Positions 1 through 9,201 of a stretch of 64,000 nucleotides of DNA are shown piece by piece. The position numbers and the translations under genes are program-made. Position 1 is the first letter of the stretch. Each line of letters starts with the position of its first letter. Where the stretch lies: positions 62,001-126,000 of the forward strand of contig CAJUIS010000003.1 of NCBI GenBank assembly GCA_910586645.1, given 5' to 3'. Under the pieces are notes generated by a model. That model saw only the letters and a list, made by a program, of their open reading frames with translations. It had not been told where the DNA came from and made no database searches. Source of the stretch: an uncultured Lachnospiraceae bacterium (GTDB lineage: Bacteria; Bacillota; Clostridia; Lachnospirales; Lachnospiraceae).

Positions 1-914
1 TTTTTTACCGCCTTCATAGATTCGGTCGGATTTTTCCCAATGATTTTTTTTGCATTCTCCGGAATGCTTCCCGCAATCCTGTAATTTACTTTCTCAGGAT
101 CCAAAAGAACCGCCGTATCGGAAAGGGATGCAGCATAGGCATAAATTTCTTCATAAGGTCTGAGCCCGATCCGGTTTTTTTCAAAATACTCCCTCTGATC
201 TTCTTTTACAACGCCTTCCTGCACAAACCAGATGCATTCCCTTCCGGTCAAAACCAGATAGGACAAAACAACCGGAACGTGGCGGATATCGTTTCCCCGC
301 ACGTTTAAAAGCCAGGCGATGTCGCAAAGCGACGCAAGAATATGGGCTTTTGCCCCGGCTTCTTTCATTTTTTTTCTGACGCAGGAGATTTTCTCTGCCG
401 CGCTTCTTCCAAAATACTGTTCTTCCAGAAAGAAAAACGGCTCTTTTGACATATGCGGCCTGTCTTTCCAGACAGCTCCGACAAGATCTTCTTCCCAGAA
501 AATCCCGCCTTTTTTCTCCTCTGCGATTTTCTGATACTTCTCTCCCGTCTCTGCGCTTACAACCCTTCCGTCAAAGCCGATGACGCCGCCTTCCAAAAGA
601 TTTTTCTTTAGAAAATCCTCAATGGAAGGCACGCCTTCCTCTCCCGCCCGCTGTAATAAGACTCCGCTTCCCTTTAACTGTTTCTCCGCCTGGATAAAGT
701 ACCTTCCGTCCGTCCAAAGATACGCCGAATCCGCAAGGATGACCGCCGTTCCGGCGGAACCGTTAAATCCCGTTGCGTATTCCCTCGCCTTAAAATAATC
801 TCCCGTATATTCCGAACCGTGAAAATCCGAAGAGGGAATGACATACACATCAATTCCCCTCTCCTTCATCCGCATCCTAAGCGCCGAAAGCCGTTTTGTG
901 ACAGAATCATTCAT
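1..914 (-). CDS. Xaa-Pro aminopeptidase (M24B, long form), partial: N-terminal ~304 codons
   Basis: The reading frame is open to the window edge, so the C-terminal part is missing. The visible part matches the creatinase-N and second creatinase-like domains of the long cytosolic aminopeptidase P family, which removes N-terminal residues preceding proline. Family-like stretches near the start include VIPSSDFHGSEY, GFNGSAGTAV and WTDGRYF, and the frame reaches NPTESMKAVK at the edge, just before the catalytic M24 domain. The metal ligands lie outside the window and cannot be checked. The ATG at 914 lies inside the end of the thioesterase gene (ATGAATGA), so the two are probably translationally coupled. 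It is the last visible gene of the minus-strand run. Confidence 0.88.
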   Translation of the reverse strand, partial: MNDSVTKRLSALRMRMKERGIDVYVIPSSDFHGSEYTGDYFKAREYATGFNGSAGTAVILADSAYLWTDGRYFIQAEKQLKGSGVLLQRAGEEGVPSIEDFLKKNLLEGGVIGFDGRVVSAETGEKYQKIAEEKKGGIFWEEDLVGAVWKDRPHMSKEPFFFLEEQYFGRSAAEKISCVRKKMKEAGAKAHILASLCDIAWLLNVRGNDIRHVPVVLSYLVLTGRECIWFVQEGVVKEDQREYFEKNRIGLRPYEEIYAYAASLSDTAVLLDPEKVNYRIAGSIPENAKKIIGKNPTESMKAVK

Positions 915-1380
915 CTTCCGTCTCTCCATAATATTCAAAAAATTTTGTATCCAGCTCCGGATAGGAACGTTTCAGGGAAATCGGTTTTCCGCTCCGGTTC
1001 AAAAAGCAGTGCTCGCTTACCGCAAGCGATCTGAGTTCTCCCGTCCTCTTATCGGTCATCCGGTACTCCACTTTCATCCGGATTCCATTGTATTCTGCAA
1101 TTTTTGTCTCAATCACAACCGTGTCATCGAAATGCACCATGCTCTTATATTCGCAGGACACAGACAGCACGGGGCTGATAATCTCCATCCCTTCCATTCC
1201 CTTATAGGATAACCCAATCTGTTCCATTAAATCCATCCGTGCCTCTTCCATCCACCGGATATAATTGGAATGATGGATAATGCCCATCTGATCCGTCTCG
1301 TAATATTTCGCATGGTGTTCATATGGTCTGATGCGAATCGGTTCTGTCTGTCCGTATATCTGTAATTCCCTTCCCGCCAT
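907..1380 (-). CDS. Acyl-CoA thioesterase, 4HBT/YbgC-like hotdog fold
   Basis: 157 residues, one hotdog domain. The stretch YYETDQMGIIHHSNY with the following RWMEEAR is the YbgC/FadM-type active-site region; its Asp is the likely catalytic residue. Such enzymes hydrolyse acyl-CoA thioesters in the cytosol; the substrate here is not predictable. An open frame extends about 33 codons further upstream, but the ATG at 1380 has an AGGAGG site eight bases before it, and extending would overlap the preceding glycosidase gene. The 3' end overlaps the start of the aminopeptidase gene by 8 bases. Confidence 0.85.
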   Translation of the reverse strand: MAGRELQIYGQTEPIRIRPYEHHAKYYETDQMGIIHHSNYIRWMEEARMDLMEQIGLSYKGMEGMEIISPVLSVSCEYKSMVHFDDTVVIETKIAEYNGIRMKVEYRMTDKRTGELRSLAVSEHCFLNRSGKPISLKRSYPELDTKFFEYYGETEDE

Positions 1381-1414
1381 AATCCATTCCTCCTTTTTTC
1401 CAGGCTGTTTTGCG

Positions 1415-2725
<1,311 letters not shown>

Positions 2726-2740
2726 AATGTGAATTCCTCC

Positions 2741-2923
2741 TTATTTGAATTGATTGGCGGCGGCGTCATATCTGTAATCAATCTTTAAAAGCGTTTCTGA
2801 AACCTCTTCCAAAGAAACTCCCTTCGCCTGGCAAAGCTCCTGTAACGATGCGTAAGAATCCCGAAGCTGCGTATTGATATAACTAAGCAGCATCACCGGA
2901 TCTTTCGGCAGACAACCCTCCAT
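2741..2923 (-). CDS. DUF4250 small protein
   Basis: 60 residues starting MEGCLPKDPVMLLSYINTQL, with LRDSYASLQELC and a C-terminal YDAAANQF. This is the pattern of the short DUF4250 family common in Clostridia. No enzymatic motif or membrane segment is visible and the function is unknown. A frame runs further upstream into the parvulin gene, but the ATG at 2923 directly follows that gene's stop (2925) and has a GGGGA-like site before it. It is sandwiched between the parvulin and glycosidase genes and probably cotranscribed with them. Confidence 0.8.
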   Translation of the reverse strand: MEGCLPKDPVMLLSYINTQLRDSYASLQELCQAKGVSLEEVSETLLKIDYRYDAAANQFK

Positions 2924-2924
2924 A

Positions 2925-3671
2925 CTATCCCCTTCTTTCCACACCATATTTTGCTTCCAGTTCTTTGACTGTCTCAAAATAGACGTTCTGTTTTTTCTGA
3001 TGCAGCAATTTTTCCATAAGCGTATCCTTTACTTCCGAAAACGCAAGCTCCTCTCCCTCGTTTTTATCGTCCACAAGAATCAGATGATAGCCAAACTGCG
3101 TCTTAACAGGGCCAAGCAATTCTCCCGCAGCGCCTTCAAACGCCGCTTTTTCAAATTCCGGCACCATCTTCCCTCTTTCAAAATAGCCCAAATCCCCGCC
3201 CTTTTCTTTTGACGGGCACGTCGAATATTCCTTTGCGGCCTCAGAAAACTCCTTTCCCGCCCGGATCTCTTCCGCAATCTTTTCTGCCAGATCCTCTTCT
3301 TCCACTAAGATATGCCGCGCCTTCACCTGCTCTTTGCTTTTAAACTGCGCCGGATTTTTATCATAATACGCCTTCGCCTCCGCCTCGTCCGCTGTCACTT
3401 TTTCGATAATCCCCGTCGCCGCCATATGGCTCGCAAGCTCATTTTCCATTTTTGCAAGCGTCTTTCGGTACTCTTCGCTCTCTTTGATTTTCTGCTCCTC
3501 TGCCAGTTTTAAAAACAGATGGAATCCGATGAGCTGCTCTAACACCTCGTCCCTCGCCTTTGGATTGGAAAGATAAACCTGCTGCTCCGGCGGATAATTG
3601 GCAATCAGCTCATTCAATTCCTTCTCTGTAATTTCATGTCCCGCCGCTACCGCTAAAATTTTTTCACTCAT
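2925..3671 (-). CDS. Parvulin-type peptidyl-prolyl isomerase, cytosolic
   Basis: 248 residues. The C-terminal half is a PpiC/rotamase domain: KARHILV, EYSTCPSKEKGGDLGYF, the GKMVPEFEKAAF motif and FGYHLI are hallmark positions. The N-terminal half is a SurA/PrsA-like helical chaperone region. Unlike PrsA there is no signal peptide or lipobox, so it should act in the cytoplasm. Two start codons are possible, at 3677 and 3671; the site AAAGGAG lies 7 bases from the second and almost touches the first, so 3671 is preferred. It lies next to the metal ABC genes. Confidence 0.88.
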   Translation of the reverse strand: MSEKILAVAAGHEITEKELNELIANYPPEQQVYLSNPKARDEVLEQLIGFHLFLKLAEEQKIKESEEYRKTLAKMENELASHMAATGIIEKVTADEAEAKAYYDKNPAQFKSKEQVKARHILVEEEDLAEKIAEEIRAGKEFSEAAKEYSTCPSKEKGGDLGYFERGKMVPEFEKAAFEGAAGELLGPVKTQFGYHLILVDDKNEGEELAFSEVKDTLMEKLLHQKKQNVYFETVKELEAKYGVERRG

Positions 3672-3703
3672 TTGCATACTCCTTTATTTTTTATCATTGT
3701 ATT

Positions 3704-4501
3704 TTAAACCTGATGCTTTCGCGCATAAAAATATGTCGCAAAATATAAAACCGCTGCAAAAATCACTATCACAGGCCCTGCCGCAACGTTTGTGTAATAA
3801 GATGTAAACAGCCCTGCATACCCCGAAAACAGAGAAAACAGGACGGAAAAGAAAAAGTACTCCCGCATATTCTCCGAAAGATTTCCGGAAGCTGCCGCCG
3901 GCAGAATCAAAAGCGCGTTGATAATCAGTATCCCGACCCACCGGATCGAAAGCATGACAATGGCCGCAACCAGCGCCGCAAACAAATTTTCCATCCAAAG
4001 AACCGGGATTCCCATGCTCCTTGCCAGCGTCCTGTGAATCCCCGCTGCATTCAGCCAGTTAAAACAGAAGCAGAAATAAAAAACCGATATCAGAAAAATG
4101 ACGAATAACGATAAGATCTCTTTCGGCGCAATGCTTAAAATATCTCCGACCAAAAGCCCCGCATACCTGCCGAAATTCCCGTCTTTTGACAAAATCACAA
4201 GCCCGGCCGCCACACTTAAGGACGAGAATACGGAAATAATTGTATCCGCAGAGCCTGCGCCCCTGCCTGCAATATAATTTAAAAGCAGGGCGAACAAAAT
4301 ACCGAACGCCAGCATGACAAGATTCGTGTCCGTAATTCCAAATATAACGCCCACGGCAATTCCCGTCAGAGCCGAATGTCCAAGCGCATCCGAAAAAAAC
4401 GCCATCTTCCGGTTTACAATCATTGTTCCAAGCATTCCAAACAGCGGCGTAATAATCAGGACGGCAAGAGCCGCATTCCTCATAAATCCATATTCAAACA
4501 C
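3704..4501 (-). CDS. Metal ABC transporter permease (ZnuB/MntB family)
   Basis: 265 residues, almost entirely hydrophobic, with the multi-helix layout of ABC-3 family permeases for Zn/Mn. The N-terminus (MRNAALAVLIITPLFGMLGT) and the segment FFSDALGHSALTGIA, the coupling region facing the ATPase, are typical. It forms the membrane channel of the three-gene importer with the ATPase and binding protein just upstream. The start at 4501 is GTG, preceded seven bases earlier by AGGGGG lying across the end of the ATPase gene; an internal ATG at 4483 is the alternative. Confidence 0.9.
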   Translation of the reverse strand: MFEYGFMRNAALAVLIITPLFGMLGTMIVNRKMAFFSDALGHSALTGIAVGVIFGITDTNLVMLAFGILFALLLNYIAGRGAGSADTIISVFSSLSVAAGLVILSKDGNFGRYAGLLVGDILSIAPKEILSLFVIFLISVFYFCFCFNWLNAAGIHRTLARSMGIPVLWMENLFAALVAAIVMLSIRWVGILIINALLILPAAASGNLSENMREYFFFSVLFSLFSGYAGLFTSYYTNVAAGPVIVIFAAVLYFATYFYARKHQV

Positions 4502-4505
4502 CCAA

Positions 4506-5264
4506 TTACCCCCTCACATAGCCCGGAAGCTCCTCCTGACCGAATATCTCCTGAAACGCTTCGCTTTGAAACACTTCCTTTGCGCTTCCTTCTTTCCGTA
4601 CCGTCTTATCCAGAAGAATCACCTTATCTGCATATTTTACCACATAATCAAGATCATGGGAAATAAGAATCACAGATAAATCAAAATTCTTTTTCAGATA
4701 ATCCATTGTGCGGTAAAACAATTCCATGCCGCTTTGGTCAATTCCCGAGACAGGCTCGTCCAAAAGCAAGAGGTTTGGATCGTCCATCACCGCCATCGCA
4801 AGCATCACCCGCTGAAGCTGCCCGCCGGAAAGATTGCAGACCTGCCTGTCCATCAGCTCTTCCGCTTCAAATACCGCAAGCGCCTTTTTGATTTCCGCTT
4901 CTGTCTTTCTGCTTTTTTTCAGAAAAACCGGAAAACGGCACCGGTAGCTTGCAATTAAATCATAGACGCTGACCGGCATATTTTTTTCTATATTGATGCT
5001 CTGCGGGACATAGCCTATTTTTAGCTTCTGGATTCTGCCGTTCTCCCTGTCCTTAAACTCTATACTGCCTTCATGCGGGATATCGTCTAAAATAGCCCGG
5101 ATCAGCGTCGATTTTCCGGCTCCGTTTTTTCCGATTACGGCGTTTAACGTTCCGCAGTGAATGTGCAGGCTGACGTCCTCCAAAACTTCCTGATCGCCGA
5201 ACTTTACGCCGAGATGGTTGATTTTTATACAGTGAAGCCCGCAGGGCCTTATCATTTTTCTCAT
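4506..5264 (-). CDS. Metal ABC transporter ATP-binding protein (ZnuC/MntA-like)
   Basis: 252 residues with all ABC motifs: Walker A GKNGAGKST, Q-loop in GYVPQS, signature LSGGQLQR, Walker B LLLLDEP and switch His in ILISHD. It powers Zn/Mn-type uptake with the permease downstream (4-base gap). The ATG at 5264 lies one base after the stop of the binding-protein gene with GGAG six bases upstream; an in-frame TTG at 5276 would add four residues and is less likely. The tight packing indicates a single operon and translational coupling. Confidence 0.92.
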   Translation of the reverse strand: MRKMIRPCGLHCIKINHLGVKFGDQEVLEDVSLHIHCGTLNAVIGKNGAGKSTLIRAILDDIPHEGSIEFKDRENGRIQKLKIGYVPQSINIEKNMPVSVYDLIASYRCRFPVFLKKSRKTEAEIKKALAVFEAEELMDRQVCNLSGGQLQRVMLAMAVMDDPNLLLLDEPVSGIDQSGMELFYRTMDYLKKNFDLSVILISHDLDYVVKYADKVILLDKTVRKEGSAKEVFQSEAFQEIFGQEELPGYVRG

Positions 5265-5265
5265 G

Positions 5266-6156
5266 TCACACTCCAAACGCTTCTTTTAAAAGATCCAGGT
5301 TCTTCTGCATTCCATCCAGATAACTGTCCTTATCATACGCGCCCCTCACCAGCGTATCCAGGTAATAAACAAAAACGTCCGCTTCTTTCTGAACCGTCTC
5401 CGCCAGATCTCTTCCATAGAGTTCTTCCGCAAAAATAATATCCGCCCCGCCGTCTTTTGCCGCCCGAAGCACGTCCGCCACTTCTCCGGCTCCCACCTGC
5501 CGCTCTTCATCCAGATTTAATCCGTACAAAATGGAAAATCCGTAATCTGCGGCCAGATATTCATACGCCTCATGGAACAATACGACGCTCCTTCCCTCTG
5601 CAGCCTTTTTAATTTCCTCCTGCTGAGCCTGAAGCCCGGCCAGCTTCCTGTCATACTCCGCCGCGTTCTCTTTCAGCTCCTTCTCGCATTCCGGCACGGC
5701 TTTGCATAAAAGCTCCGCGATTTTTGCCGTCTGGCTGCGGTAACGCGGTATGCTCATCCATACATGGGCGTTGTCCTCTTCATCCATCAGGCCGTCCGAT
5801 GTTTCCGCCACGGTAAGATCCGGATACTGCTCTTCTACGCCGCCCAGAAAAGATTCCATCCCGCCGCCGTTTATCAGAAAAATATCGGCCGCAGAAAGCA
5901 GCTTCATATCTTCCGGCGTAAGCTGAAAGTCATGCAGACAGCCGGTCTGCGGCTCGCTGAGATTTTTCAGCGTAATTTTCCCACAGTCGCCCACGACGTT
6001 GGCCGCCGCGATATAAACGGGATAAAACGACGTCACCGCTACGATTTTCTGCCTTTCCGCCTCGTTCTTTCCCGCCCGGAAAAATCCGATCAAACCTGCG
6101 TCCAGCAGGGCAATGCCCACAAGAAGAACCGCCACGAAACGATATTTATTCCGCAT
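5266..6156 (-). CDS. Metal ABC transporter substrate-binding protein (ZnuA/TroA family)
   Basis: 296 residues. The N-terminus has a basic start and a hydrophobic segment (VAVLLVGIALLDAGLIGFF), a signal or anchor sequence without a clear lipobox Cys. Candidate metal ligands follow the cluster A-I pattern: His in CLHDF, His in NAHVWMS, His in LFHEAYEY and Glu/Asp in FAEELYGRD. There is no long His-rich loop. It should capture Zn2+ or Mn2+ outside the membrane for the ATPase and permease that follow. Its ATG lies 11 bases inside the 3' end of engB, so its expression may be tied to the quality-control genes upstream. Zn versus Mn cannot be decided from the sequence. Confidence 0.88.
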   Translation of the reverse strand: MRNKYRFVAVLLVGIALLDAGLIGFFRAGKNEAERQKIVAVTSFYPVYIAAANVVGDCGKITLKNLSEPQTGCLHDFQLTPEDMKLLSAADIFLINGGGMESFLGGVEEQYPDLTVAETSDGLMDEEDNAHVWMSIPRYRSQTAKIAELLCKAVPECEKELKENAAEYDRKLAGLQAQQEEIKKAAEGRSVVLFHEAYEYLAADYGFSILYGLNLDEERQVGAGEVADVLRAAKDGGADIIFAEELYGRDLAETVQKEADVFVYYLDTLVRGAYDKDSYLDGMQKNLDLLKEAFGV

Positions 6157-6742
6157 CGTCTGCCACCAGCGCGTCCATATAGCCCCAGATTTCCTCCCGG
6201 CCCTGCTTCGACAATGCCGAAAACGGAAAAATTACCGTGCCGGATTCTAAATTCAGCCCGTCCCGGATCGCCTTTAACTGCTTCTGCACCTGGCTTCTTT
6301 TCACCTTATCCAGCTTTGTGGCGATAATCATTGGCGGGTAGCCCCGGCGCAGAATCCAGTCATACATCATCCTGTCATTTTCAGAAGGATCGTGCCGGAT
6401 GTCAATTAAAAGAAACACCGCCTTTAACTGTTTGGAACTGTGCAGATAATTCTCCACCATCACGCCCCACTTACGCTTCTCGGATTCTGCGATTTTCGTA
6501 TAGCCATAACCCGGAAGATCCACCAGATACATTGCTTTATTTACGTTGTAAAAATTGATTGTCTGGGTCTTTCCGGGGGAAGAAGACGTCCTTGCCAGCG
6601 CCTTTCTGTTCATCAGCGCATTGATAAGCGACGACTTTCCCACATTCGACTTTCCGGCAAAAGCCACTTCCGGCAGCGTATTTTCCGGCAGTTTGCTCGT
6701 AACGCCGCACACGGTTTCCAGTTCCACGTTTTTAATTACCAT
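6146..6742 (-). CDS. engB: Ribosome-biogenesis GTPase EngB/YsxC (YihA)
   Basis: 198 residues, the usual family length. GTP-binding motifs: G1 GKSNVGKSSL, G3 DLPGYGY, G4 TKLDK, and the family stretch SSSPGKTQTINFYNV in the switch I region. The protein is a cytosolic GTPase that helps mature the large ribosomal subunit. It follows lon closely (14 bases), as in many Firmicutes, and its last 11 bases overlap the start of the metal-binding protein gene. A GGAGAG site precedes the ATG. Confidence 0.95.
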   Translation of the reverse strand: MVIKNVELETVCGVTSKLPENTLPEVAFAGKSNVGKSSLINALMNRKALARTSSSPGKTQTINFYNVNKAMYLVDLPGYGYTKIAESEKRKWGVMVENYLHSSKQLKAVFLLIDIRHDPSENDRMMYDWILRRGYPPMIIATKLDKVKRSQVQKQLKAIRDGLNLESGTVIFPFSALSKQGREEIWGYMDALVADDAE

Positions 6743-6756
6743 AATTTCACACTCTC

Positions 6757-9069
6757 CTATACAAATGCCGTCTCCAGCACATCTTTCATTGTTTCGGCAT
6801 AGACGATTTTCAGTCCCTGTTTAATTTCTTCTGAAATCTCCTCCATATCCTTTTCGTTTTGCTTTGGAACGCAGATAATCCGGATTCCCGCATTTTTGGC
6901 GGCAAGCGTTTTCTCTTTCAGCCCTCCAATCGGAAGCACTCTTCCCCGCAGCGTAATCTCTCCCGTCATCGCGACGTCCGCCCGCACTTTTTTCTTCGTA
7001 ATGGCGGAAAGCATTGCCGTCGCCATCGTAATGCCGGCGGACGGCCCGTCTTTGGGCACTGCTCCTTCCGGAATGTGGATATGAATGTCGTGCTCTCTGA
7101 AAAAGTCTTTGGAAATCTTAAATTCCCTGCTGACGGAACGGATATAGCTGATCCCCGCCTGCGCCGATTCCTTCATCACGTCTCCAAGCTGCCCTGTCAG
7201 GCGAAAATCCCCTTTTCCCGGCATGACATTTACCTCGATTTCCAGCGTGTCCCCTCCTACGCTTGTCCAGGCAAGCCCCCTTACAATGCCGATTTCATTC
7301 GTCTTATTCGCCATATCAATCGTATATTTCTCTTTTCCCAGAAAACTGCCTACGTTTTTCTTTGTCACGCTTATCTTTTTCTTCTCGTCCTCATAGATCT
7401 CTCTTGCCGCTTTCCGGCAGATTTCCCCGATTTTACGCTCTAAGCCTCTGACGCCCGCTTCCTTCGTATATCCCCGGATCAAAAACGCCATCGCCTCTTT
7501 GCTGATCGTAAGCTGAGCCTTTTTCAGCCCGTTCTTTTTCATCTGCTTTTTCAGCAGATGCTCCATCGCGATATGCATTTTCTCATTTTCCGTATAGCTT
7601 GTAACTTCAATCAGTTCCATACGGTCTAAAAGCGGCTTTGGTATACTCTGCACGGAATTGGCGGTCGCAATAAACAGGACTTCGGACAAATCAATCGGGA
7701 TCTCCACATAATGATCCCTGAACTTGCCGTTCTGCTCCATATCCAGCACTTCAAGCAGTGCGGAAGACGTATCGCCTTTGTAATCGCTGCTGACTTTATC
7801 AATTTCATCCAGAAGCATCAGCGGATTTTTTACGCCCGCCGTGCGAAGTCCCGCGGCAATCCTGCCCGGCATAGCTCCAACATAAGTCCTCCTGTGCCCT
7901 CTGATTTCCGCTTCATCCCTGACGCCGCCCAGGCTGATGCGCACATATTCCTTATCAAGCGCCCTTGCCACAGATTTGGCAATGCTTGTCTTTCCCGTTC
8001 CCGGCGGGCCGACCAGACAGATAATCGGGCTTTCCCCTCGCTTTGTCAGATTGCGGACGGCAAGAAATTCCAGCATACGCTCTTTGACTTTTTCAAGGCC
8101 ATAATGATCTTCATTCAACGTTTTTTCGGCATTTTTTAAATCTCTGTTGTCTTTGGACGCCCGCTCCCACGGAAGTTCTAAAAGAGTCTCGATATAGCCT
8201 CTTGCCACCGCGCTTTCCGAAGAGCTGGAATTAATATGGCGAAACCTGTCGATTTCTTTTTTGATCTTCTCTTTTACGTCTTTTTTGGCGTCCAGATCTT
8301 TTAGCGCCTGTAAAAACTGTTCCGCGTCCGTGTCCGCGTTGTCTTCTCCAAGCTCCTCCCGGATCACTTTCATCTGCTCCCGCAAAAGATATTCTTTCTG
8401 GTTTTTATCCACCATCTCTTTTACTTTGCCCTGAAATTCATTTTTAATGGAAATAATGTTTGTTTCACGGATCAGCATCTCCATCAATGCCGTATACCGC
8501 TCGTCCAGCGTAATGGCTTCTAAATATTTCTGCTTGATTTCATAATACACGGGCATATTATTGGCAATCATGTCCATCAGGCGCTCCACATCTTTTGTCT
8601 CTGACGCCTGGCGCAGAAATTCCCTGTCCAGTTTGGGATTTAAAGCCGCATATCGTCCATAAGCTTCCAAAACGGCCCGGCGCATCCCCTCTTTGGCTTC
8701 TTCTGAATAAATATCACTGTCTTCTTCAACGGAAATTACCTCCGCCATCAGACAGGGCGCATGTTCTGCAAGGCCGGACAGCTCGGCCCGGCGCTCTCCT
8801 TCCACCAGAATGCGCACAATTCCATTTCTCATTTTTATCACCTGCTTGACCTTCGCAAGAAGCCCAACGCGGTACAAATCTTCGATCTGCGGATCTTCCG
8901 CCTCAATATTTTTCTGGGTAATCAGGAAAATATCCTGTTCTCCCATCATTGCCTCTTCCACCGCCTTGATGGATCTTTCCCTGCTGATATCAAAATGCGC
9001 CACCATGCCCGGCAGAATCGTCATCCCGCGCAGGGCCACCGCCGGGATTGTCTTAATTATGTCGCTCAC
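6757..9069 (-). CDS. lon: ATP-dependent protease Lon (LonA)
   Basis: 770 residues, full-length LonA: N-terminal substrate-binding domain, AAA+ module with Walker A GPPGTGKTS (about residue 355) and Walker B MLLDEIDK, and a C-terminal Ser-Lys protease domain with the serine in PKDGPSAGIT (about residue 676) and lysine in GGLKEK (about 717). It degrades misfolded and regulatory proteins in the cytosol. The start codon is GTG at 9069 with AAAGGAG six bases upstream. A hairpin between clpX and lon suggests partly separate transcription, although the genes are codirectional. Confidence 0.96.
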   Translation of the reverse strand: MSDIIKTIPAVALRGMTILPGMVAHFDISRERSIKAVEEAMMGEQDIFLITQKNIEAEDPQIEDLYRVGLLAKVKQVIKMRNGIVRILVEGERRAELSGLAEHAPCLMAEVISVEEDSDIYSEEAKEGMRRAVLEAYGRYAALNPKLDREFLRQASETKDVERLMDMIANNMPVYYEIKQKYLEAITLDERYTALMEMLIRETNIISIKNEFQGKVKEMVDKNQKEYLLREQMKVIREELGEDNADTDAEQFLQALKDLDAKKDVKEKIKKEIDRFRHINSSSSESAVARGYIETLLELPWERASKDNRDLKNAEKTLNEDHYGLEKVKERMLEFLAVRNLTKRGESPIICLVGPPGTGKTSIAKSVARALDKEYVRISLGGVRDEAEIRGHRRTYVGAMPGRIAAGLRTAGVKNPLMLLDEIDKVSSDYKGDTSSALLEVLDMEQNGKFRDHYVEIPIDLSEVLFIATANSVQSIPKPLLDRMELIEVTSYTENEKMHIAMEHLLKKQMKKNGLKKAQLTISKEAMAFLIRGYTKEAGVRGLERKIGEICRKAAREIYEDEKKKISVTKKNVGSFLGKEKYTIDMANKTNEIGIVRGLAWTSVGGDTLEIEVNVMPGKGDFRLTGQLGDVMKESAQAGISYIRSVSREFKISKDFFREHDIHIHIPEGAVPKDGPSAGITMATAMLSAITKKKVRADVAMTGEITLRGRVLPIGGLKEKTLAAKNAGIRIICVPKQNEKDMEEISEEIKQGLKIVYAETMKDVLETAFV

Positions 9070-9117
9070 TTTCGTCTCCTTTCCGGTTTCTGTACCTCAC
9101 GCCCCTGTGTGCACAAA

Positions 9118-9156
9118 AGCTGCCGTCAGTAATATAAACCCATTACTACGGCAGCT
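9118..9156 (-). terminator. Likely terminator after clpX
   Basis: Inverted repeat with a 15-bp stem (AGCTGCCGT...AGTAAT with one bulged base), an 8-base loop, and a T-rich run (TTTTGTG) on the minus-strand side. It lies 28 bases downstream of the clpX stop and upstream of lon. Confidence 0.7.
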
Positions 9157-9166
9157 CCCCCCCTGT

Positions 9167-9201
9167 GAATCGAAAAGCGTCTCCTACGCGCTTTTCGATT
9201 C
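9167..9201 (-). repeat. Perfect 13-bp inverted repeat across the clpX stop codon
   Basis: GAATCGAAAAGCG at 9167-9179 is exactly inverted at 9189-9201 with a 9-base spacer that contains the clpX TAG. It would form a stem at the end of the clpX coding region, just before the separate terminator hairpin. Confidence 0.7.

Noticed and set aside
5265..5276. TTG at 5276 as the start of the metal ABC ATPase
   Set aside because: It would overlap the binding-protein gene and lacks a ribosome site; ATG 5264 has GGAG at the right distance.
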